Positions 55,860 through 64,000 of a stretch of DNA of 64,000 nucleotides are shown piece after piece. The position numbers and the translations under genes are program-made. Source of the stretch: Escallonia rubra. Lineage: Eukaryota; Streptophyta; Magnoliopsida; Escalloniales; Escalloniaceae. The notes under the pieces are model-generated. The model was not told the origin of the DNA and ran no database searches. It saw only the letters and a list, made by a program, of their open reading frames with translations. The stretch spans positions 62,001 to 126,000 of the forward strand of contig JAVXUO010001575.1 of assembly GCA_033065855.1 (NCBI GenBank), given 5' to 3'. The stretch's first letter is position 1. Each line of letters starts with the position of its first letter.

Positions 55860-58800
55860 TCAGCCAGGGTGCACATGGCATGCATAACCCCAGAAGAAAT
55901 TAAGACCATTTTTTAAAATCAAGTTGATAGTTTTTCTCTTTCTACTCCTACTGCGTTTCGATTGATGCAGAATCAATGATGAGCTGGTTTGGTTGCATCC
56001 CAACTTCAATTCAACAAAGATATTGGCATCATTGGTTTGTACGTGATTAGTACATACAACAGAACTAGAAGGCATTTCTTTGAAGCAGAGGTAGACGTGA
56101 ACATGATGATAATTAAAGGTTCCCTTTTTTGGGACGGTTTCGGTTGGCTAAGTAAACATAGAAAAGTTGCAGAAGTTTTTTGACACACGAGGGAAAATTA
56201 CACCTAACATCAGTCGCTTCGGTAGCCTGGAAAACGTAAACGTTCCTTATCGAAACTTCAATCCGTATTCAAGATAGTTTAATTGGAGGTTGCAGTTGTA
56301 CATTAATTAGTACAGTGCCTATAGTCAAAGGCAAATAATCAACCGGTTTCTTGTACTTATCACCTTCTTTCTTTCCATATTTAAAACCCTAAATATCTTA
56401 ACATCCTTCTTGGTTTACCACCTTTGACTATTTATCAATCTGTTTTTGTATGAAAAAAAACATATAGAACGCATTTTCAGATTTTCTCTGTTCGTAATTA
56501 GTATGGAGCCACCTTTGTTGGAAAGCAGCAACTTCACCACCAGCGTTGGGCAGAAGATAAGCAGCTACCAGAGACAACAATAATGATATTAGCGAGGATG
56601 TTAAGCCCAGAAGAAACAAGGCATATGCACGTCGAGCAGCAGAGAAGGCAAGAAATTGCTAACTTTTGTGCTTCTCGTAGGTCGCCACTCCCTCTTGAAT
56701 ATGTCAAGGTGAGACCCCCTCCCTTTCCTACTACTTTTCTAATTTATCTTGATCTAGCTAGGACTACTTTAGAGTATCAAGAGTGCTGGAGATAATGCTT
56801 GGTGAAGGAATTAATGTTGTTAGCTGGAGATAATGCAGGTCAGCTGTCTGATATAAGCGTGGATAAATCTGCACTGCAACACAAACTAACTGATGTGATT
56901 AATACCGCTTAACCGTCAAGTAACAGTATAACTCTAGGGACATAACGCTGAATTGGAACTTCTTACTCCTGGTTTGAACACCAAGCTTGAATTTTTTTTA
57001 TTGCTAAGGTATCATTAACAAATGGTGTGTGAAATTTCAGGCATCTCTTACAGATTGAATGAGTGAAAATCTTTGATGCCTGCAAGACCTTTTGTTTGAT
57101 ATATTGATTCCAGAAGTACGGAGAGGTAACCCAATCAATAACTCAAAAGGCTGGAAAAAATCATTCATCTCATTATACCACAAGCTCAATGGTATTGGAA
57201 CTCGACACTTTCTAATTGAACTTCCACCTTTTAATGGCATGGCGCTTATAAATAAGGCCTCACATGGAGAAGCGCTCCTAACATTGGTGATCTTTAAATG
57301 TGTTCTAGGTTTAACTCTCTCGGTCGAATAATAGAAGGTCGAAGTTAGACCATTTGACTGGGATTCATGCTACATTTGATGAAGTTGCATTGGGATAAAA
57401 GAGCTGAAGAAGATACAATAGTTTAAGTTGTGCTTCTTTTTGGTGAAAAACTTCTGATGTACCCATGAAAATCATAAGAAAGAGCTGAACTGCTATATCC
57501 TTCATGCCTAAAATTGAATAATGGAAGCTTCTGATCAAGGCAGCTGCAACCATTTCTAAGATTGAGGATATATACATGGTTCCAGAATTGAACGTCTGGT
57601 TCTTCTGCGCGAGCTAGCTCTATAACAACTACCACTTCTGGTCATAACCTAAATACAAAATGGCCACGAGGCTATAACAGTTTACTTATGGCTACATTGA
57701 GCCTCAACTAAATTCAGGAGTCTATGGTAAACAACTTCAGTCCTGTATGAAAAGGTTATGTGAATTAATGTAAGATGCAGTTGCAGTGGCCGCGCTTTCA
57801 CCAGAAAAATTTGTGGATTAGTGTTCTCCATTCTCTGTGTGGCCCAAAAAGGTTGCCATCTTGTGCCACTTCTTGATCATAGTCTACATTCCCCCCCTCC
57901 CCCCGCCCCCACAGACACACTTTTTATGGTAACCAAACTTCATTTATTTAAAATAACATTAAAAACGGAGAGCATCCAGATGGGTAACCCTGGGAAAGAT
58001 CCAAGAGTACATTCCAACTGCTAGCTTGGGAAAGTGGCCAACATGGCTTCTGAGGAAAATAGAAGAAATATAGTGGCTGCCCGTATATGGGGTACTAAAA
58101 TAAGGGGCAACCGACACGGAATGATGCATTGAAAATGCATCGGTTCCCTACCTCTCGCAAGTACAAGAGTGAGAGGCCTAGGGCCGCGTGTAAAGGCAGC
58201 TAATATTGCTGCTGCGGTTTAGATCGGAATTGATCTAAAGAACCATTTATCGCCTTATAAAACACTTTCATTTTCCTTGCCTCTTTAAAAAGTAAAACGT
58301 GGTGGTTTGTTTAGCTTTATGAACTTAGTTGTCCTTGGAACATCATTTAGACTTTTTCCTTTCCCATTCTTAAACTAGAGTCCAAGCTGGTGATAATCTA
58401 ATATTTCTGATTCAGTATACAGATAAGAACCCCTGTAAATTATAGATACTAATTCTTTAGTTGCACTTGGAACAAATTGAACATGATTAGTCTGCATTCT
58501 AAGGGGAAGAAAATTCAACAGATTTGACTTTGTATTTAATCATGAGGACAGCAATGATGTTGAAGGTGGTCTATACTCAAACCGCAAGTGGGTTTCAACG
58601 TCCGAATGCTGACTTATCATGGTTTGATCTCATGATTTTTCTATCATTGAGGCAAAAAAAACATCTGATTTTTGTATCCACAAGATTTTCCAAAGATACA
58701 ATCCTCGGTCTACCACTAGCTTAGGATCTCGAGCAACAAAATATTTGTCACGACGATTATAAAGTGTCAAGGAGCTCTACAAGCTCATATCGATGATCGA

Positions 58801-61359
58801 ACCAGTGCTAATGACAATCGAATCATGTGCAAGTTTCTTAATTGGGCGTGTCACGTCCGTGTGTCTCATTCCGAGTTAAATTATAGAGGTTGAAATTGTT
58901 AACCTATACTTAATCACGTTTAAGGGCACATGTTGATATTGTGCTTAACCTTTCAAATCAGAGGGCTCATTGGTGACTGCCTCAATCAGCTCAGATCTTC
59001 TCCTTTGTACTTGTATTTACGTTACCCAACACCACAAAATTATAAATGCATGAGGTTCTTGCCTATAGTATTTTTATCAACTTTACTGTTAAAGAAGGAA
59101 GACGTATTAATCCACTGACATCAACAAGTGAATGATTTCTTAGTCTTCTAAAGTACGTAAGTTAGGATTAGAAAAAGAAGAATAAATATGGATTACATGA
59201 CCTTTTCTTCATCTTGTCGCTTGTGTTTTTTTTTTTTTTTGGTATAACTAAGAGCTCGTCTAGGAATGATAAGCGATTTAGATTAAATGGCAACCACTTA
59301 ATCTGATTTTAGCTTAAATTAGTTTTAAGTTATAAATGGCATTCGGATAAAGTGTACTATAATCAGTTATTGTGACAAAATGACCAAGAAATTCAATAGT
59401 TTCATAAAAGATGCTAAGAGTGTGCTTGGATGAATAATTTCAACTATTATGAAGTTCAAAATCCTTTTATAAAAATTTGAGGATTTGCAAAGTTTTGTGT
59501 TTGACAATTTTTGTTGGTGGGTACTGTATGACGGTAATTAGTTATAGAATAAATTAAATTATGAATATTGCTGAAACAAAAGATAAAAAATATATGGGTG
59601 AGATTAAAGAAGAAGTAAAGAGAGAATGATGAACATTTGAAAAAGTAGAAAGAAATGTGGGACAAAAAAAGACTTGAAGTGTGGAAGGTAGTTCTCCTCT
59701 AGTTTTGACCAAAAGAAAAAGAAGAAGAAACCACCCCCCCACCCCCTCCAAAAAAAAAAAAGGGAAAATATATATTTCAAATTCCTTCTAAAAATTCACT
59801 CTTTTTTGTAGTTATGAAAGAAGTACTTGGGCAAAGTGAAATCCTAAGTTGATATACCTCATCCAACACACAATCTGAAGGTATTTTTAAATAACAAGAC
59901 ATTTTGATACTTTACTTGATCAGTTCTGATATAAAAAGATAATCAAGCCAAAATTCTCGTTTTCTTGAATCATGATTCAGTCAGTTTCATTATTTTGTTT
60001 TTGAAACAAATTTGATCGGTTTATATCTTTATGGAATCGGATTTAATTAATTCATTCTTGACCATCACATCAATTCCAAGGCTTTGAAAAAAATCCTGGA
60101 GAGCTGGAAAACCATCATCAAATAATGGATTCAATGACTCACGTGGCCACAAATAATTCAGTTGTTTTATCCTTCTATCCAACAACTGAGGAGCTGGAAA
60201 GGTGCAGTTTCCATAATGCAAGAGAAGCTGTCCGATAGGGCTGATCCATATCGGAAATTTATGTCCTGGCGGGATCAAGGGGCCGGCCCCTGTTGGTTAG
60301 GTTTAGGACAGGGTCCTAAAATACATAGACCCAAACAGTTTTCAAGTCTCCTTTCTTGAGGGGAAGGGATTGATCACAGTAGACCAACTACTAGCTAAAT
60401 GTGTGTTGGGTACTTAATTTAGGGCACAAAGTCACAAACTTTCTCATTGATAAGGGTACCTAAAACTATATATTAAGTTTTACGATGGCCCCAATTGGTA
60501 CTAAATAGGACCCATATCTAAATGCGTGCTATCTACCCAGTTATATTAACTAGTTTCCTTTGTCCTAACCACTGCAAGTTACATAAACAAACGTGGCAGG
60601 CAAGAGGATAAGAAGCTGCTAAGAAGTTCTCTGCAGTGTTATTATAATTCCTGGCATTACACTAATTGATTAACAAGTCATGTCCAACTCCTACTTGGAA
60701 TTGAAGTACAGTTTAGCCCTACTAAATTATGCTTTCTCAAGAGATTTTCTCTTGATACTGTTCCTTATTTTCTATCTTTTTTGGCTTTTGCCTTCCACCA
60801 TGTACCCCGTGGAAGGATAGTTCTTAAGGAATAATACATCCTTCATATGGACAGCCACAAGGTAATGCCTGTACATAACTCACACCATTGAAAAAGATGC
60901 GAAGTCTATGTTTGCTCATTGCAATCAACTAGTATTGCACGCAAGAGTTCACATTCTTTGCATTTTTGTTCCTATACTAGCTCAGAATCCCGTGCCAAGC
61001 ACGAGACAGTTTATTAACAATAATTTATCTTTGAAGTCTTGAAATGCATAATAAAATATCTTGCACACTTTTATAATTTTATGGTTATTTTATCAAAGAT
61101 AGTTACTTTAATTTTGGCTTGAACTTTCTTGTAATAAAATAAATTAACCTTTCTGGTCAAATATCAGTAAGCAATGTCATTATGCAGATCTGCTAATTCT
61201 GATTGGGTAACTATATAGATGTATAAAAATTAAAAGCTTATTTAGTACACAAAAAAGAAAAAGTAAATTCTACTGATAAAAATATGCGGAGAACATACTG
61301 AGATCAATTTGCTATTGTATAAGACATTTTTATTATTTTCTACGTATCTTTTAAAAAAA

Positions 61360-63660
61360 AATTGTACAGCTGAGTTCTACCAGCAGAATTGGTATATAGT
61401 GGGAAAGGAAATAAATGTTGTTGTGAAGGAGATGCTGAACAACAGTAAAGGTATCAAATTCTTTAGCAGTACTCTATTGACTTTGATAACTAAAAACTCT
61501 TGCCCCAACACCATGAAGGATTTCAGGCCTATTGCTTGCTGCAATGTATTATATAAGTGTGTATCAAAAATCTTGAGTGCAAGGATCAAGAAGGTTCTAC
61601 CAAAACTTATCAGTCCAAATCAATCAGCTTTTGTTACTCAAAGGTCTATAGCAGACAATATCCTCGTGATGCAAGAATTGGTTAAAAACTATCACAGGGA
61701 AAGAGGTACCCCAAGATGTGTCATCAAAATAGACTTACAAAAAGCTTATGACTCATTGGGTTGGGGTTTCCTAAAAATGGTTATGAAAGTGATGAGGTTT
61801 CCTGTCAAGTTCATAGATTGGATCATGCAATGTGTCTCCACTGCAAGGTTTTCTATCATCTTGAATGGGAACATTGAAGGCTTCTTTGGGAGTAATAAAG
61901 GCTTAAGGCAAGGAGATCCAATATCTCCTTACCTGTTTTTACTAGTGATGGAAGTGTTCTCAGGCTTAATGGCTACATATGCACAAAACAATGAGTTTGT
62001 TTACCATCCAAAAAACAATTAGAATTATCAAACAAGCCTTGATGGATTTTGAACAGCTTTTTGGATTATCACCCAATCTCACCAAGAGTTCCATTTTCAT
62101 AGCTGGTTTGGAGAGCACAAATGCTGAGGCTTTGTCAAGTATGATTGGTGTTCCCTTTGGTAAACTGCATGTTACCTATCAGGGAGTGCCTCTTATATCA
62201 ACCAAATTGCAATATAAGGATTGCAAGGTGCTAGTGGAGAGGCTAACAAAGAAGAATTCCTCCTGGTCTACAAAATCTTTATCACATGCTGGCAGATTAC
62301 AGGTGGCAATGTCTGTATTGAGCATTATGTACAAATATTGGTGCTCAATTTTCATTATCCCAAAGAAGATTGATGCTCAAATAGAAGGTAAGATAAGGGC
62401 TTTCTTGTGGCATGGGAAAGACATCAAATGCACATGGGCAAAAGTGGCCTGGAAAGACTTATGTCTGCCTAAAAATGAAGGAGGTTTAGGTCTCAAAAGG
62501 GTTGAGGAATGGAATAAAACTGCTATATATGTAAGCATCTTTGGGATTTAGCCATAAAAAAGATTCTTTATGGGTTAAATGGTGCCACATTTTCATAATA
62601 AAGGATCAACACCTTTGGACATTTAGACCTCCTGCCTGTTTATCATGGACTTGGTGTAAGATATTGAAAATAAGGGACTTATTTTGTCAATATGTTCAGC
62701 ATAAGGTGGGAAATAGAGAAGCAACTTGGTTGTGGCTGAACATATGGCTAATGGAAGCCCCTATTATTGAAGTCTATGGGCAGAGAATTGCCTATGATTC
62801 TGGGCTGCCTATCAATGCTAAGGTGAGTAATATAATTCAGGCAGGTGCATGAAAACTCCTCATGAACAGATCAGAGGACCTAAGGAAAATTAACAACATG
62901 TTAGCTAGCAAGACAGTACCAAACATTAATCAGCCAGATCAATTAATCTGGAGTTTAAGCTCCAATGGGAAATTCAGCATCAAAACAGCATTGGAATGGA
63001 TTAGAACCAGAGCTCCAAAGAATACTTGGTGGAAGTCGGTTTGGTTTAAAAGGCACGTACCTAAATGTGCAATGATATTGTGGCTGCTTTGCAAGAAGGG
63101 GTTAAGAACCAAGGCAAAACTCAAAAATTGGAATGTTACTCAAGATGATACATGTGTCCTTTGCCACAATCAATCTGAGACAGAGGACCACCTCTTTGTA
63201 CAATGTGCATTTACACAATGAGTGTGGAGAGAAGTTTTTACCAGACTACAGGTAAACATACCCCTTAGCACATGGCATCAGTTTCTGCAGGTAGCTGAAA
63301 AACATTACAAAGGAAGGGGTTTTACAGCTAGATTGTGCAAGCTGGTGATTTCAGTCACCATTTATGGAATATGGATGGAAAGGAATACCAGAATTTTTGA
63401 GCATAATCAAACTACTGTGGATGGATGTATGCATGTCATCAACCAATGGGTCTACTACAGAACTTGCAGCTGGAAGAAGAGTTCATACACAGACAACCAT
63501 AAGGAGCTGTGCCATAGATGGAGCTTGGATACAAAACTATTGCTAGAATATTGATGTATATAGTTGGATACATATGATAAACTGTACATATAGAATTTAG
63601 TTTGTACAAGATTATTTTAGCATAAATGAATACAAAGGATCTTTGACCAAAAATAAATAA
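61360..63660 (+). mobile_element. L1-type LINE, 5'-truncated, decayed ORF2
   Basis: Successive frames carry a plant L1 reverse transcriptase from its first blocks: DFRPIACCNVLYKCVSKIL, LISPNQSAFVTQRSIADNIL, CVIKIDLQKAYDSLGWGFL and GLRQGDPISPYLFLLVMEVF. The next motif, with the catalytic FADD, is absent. At about 62015 the sequence jumps from YHPK to IRIIKQALMDFEQLFGLSPN with a frame change, consistent with a small deletion of the active-site segment. After that come the thumb and connector regions and the zinc-knuckle domain CVLCHNQSETEDHLFVQC. Further interruptions occur near 62548, 62852 and 63219. The end is RIFEHNQTTVDGCMHVINQW and an A-rich tail near 63660. Endonuclease and ORF1 are missing; it cannot move by itself. 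Confidence 0.92.
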
Positions 63661-64000
63661 AAAATCATAAATGGTATATTGCTACTGCAGAATTTAGAAT
63701 GCTTAATAGTTAATTACTCATAATAAAAACACCATAGAAAAAAATTAGTTCAAAACTTTTTCAACATAAAATTAGTTGAATTTAAGAAAAGCTTACATAT
63801 TTAAGGTTTTAAATTTACACTATTTTTTTTAATGTATCTCATATAGAATTTGCATCTTATGGTGTTTTTACATTTAACCAATGCGACTAAATAAGATACC
63901 GCAAAACTTTAGAATAAGGAAATTATTGACCAAAATTTTTAATCAATATAGTTATCAAGTAAGATTCATATTTGAAATTAGAAAAAACTTAAATATGAAT
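63661..64000. other. AT-rich DNA after the LINE, no gene seen
   Basis: Nothing recognisable in the last 340 bases. Confidence 0.6.

Larger units (their letters stand above)
53711..61359. other. Large intergenic stretch, no gene recognised
   Basis: Contains the heptamer minisatellite (54320-54398) and a CA microsatellite (55832-55859). Short frames near 55229, 56583, 57092 and 58524 show no domain I can name. AT-rich TE-like DNA lies at 59230-59900. Near 61000 there is a small palindrome CGTGCCAAGCACG. Confidence 0.5.

Noticed and set aside
56500-56800. Possible small gene beginning MEPPLLESSNF or MILARMLSPEE
   Set aside because: Short, quickly closed by stops and without recognised similarity.
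60960-61030. Helitron-like 3' end around CGTGCCAAGCACG
   Set aside because: A short palindrome alone; no CTRR end or 5' TC end could be placed.
1-64000. CRISPR array, operon or prokaryotic-type system
   Set aside because: Genes are split by introns and widely spaced; the tandem repeats found are adjacent duplications or minisatellites without spacers.

Overview
This 64 kb window is nuclear DNA of a flowering plant, almost certainly a eudicot. It has split genes with GT-AG introns, AT-rich intergenic DNA and plant-type repeats (Mutator-like elements, Stowaway and other MITEs, L1-type LINEs, a tRNA-derived SINE). Seven host protein genes can be supported, plus one degraded gene copy. No viral or LTR element, rRNA gene, tRNA gene or CRISPR array was recognised.

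Layout: 0.3-2.4 kb (+) 3' exons of a CYP704-family cytochrome P450; 2.9-5.7 kb (-) a three-exon GH29 alpha-L-fucosidase of the FUC1 type; 9.6-10.2 kb (-) a broken 3-ketoacyl-CoA synthase (KCS) fragment; 11.7-13.1 kb a 1.4 kb Mutator-like element; 15.1-16.6 kb (+) an intronless KCS gene with a non-canonical active site; 19.3-21.6 kb (+) an intronless subtilase of the SBT1.3 type; 28.6-35.5 kb (+) a four-exon clade A PP2C closely resembling AHG1, with a 5 kb last intron; 37.8-42.4 kb (+) a GT64 glycosyltransferase with an N-terminal frame conflict; 44.3-45.6 kb a second Mutator-like element; 48.6-50.5 kb (+) an intronless membrane-anchored kinase with a very long insert in its activation segment. 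From 50.5 to 61.3 kb no gene is recognised. At 61.4-63.7 kb lies a decayed L1-type LINE.

The genes do not form one pathway. From memory, the subtilase, AHG1-like PP2C and kinase correspond to the neighbouring Arabidopsis loci At5g51750, At5g51760 and At5g51770, so the 19-50 kb part looks like a conserved block into which the GT64 gene and repeats are interposed (or from which GT64 was lost in Arabidopsis). The AHG1-like phosphatase is the main regulatory gene. It lacks the tryptophan used by PYR/PYL/RCAR receptors, has a G-box/ABRE near its start and an upstream ORF whose stop overlaps its start codon.

Nothing that clearly amounts to a wholly new system was found. The most interesting signals are the shared loss of the catalytic histidine in the KCS gene and its broken copy, the 270-residue tryptophan-rich kinase insert, the CxCx6CxC motif and upstream ORF of the PP2C, and the paired G-boxes carried by a Mutator-like element.
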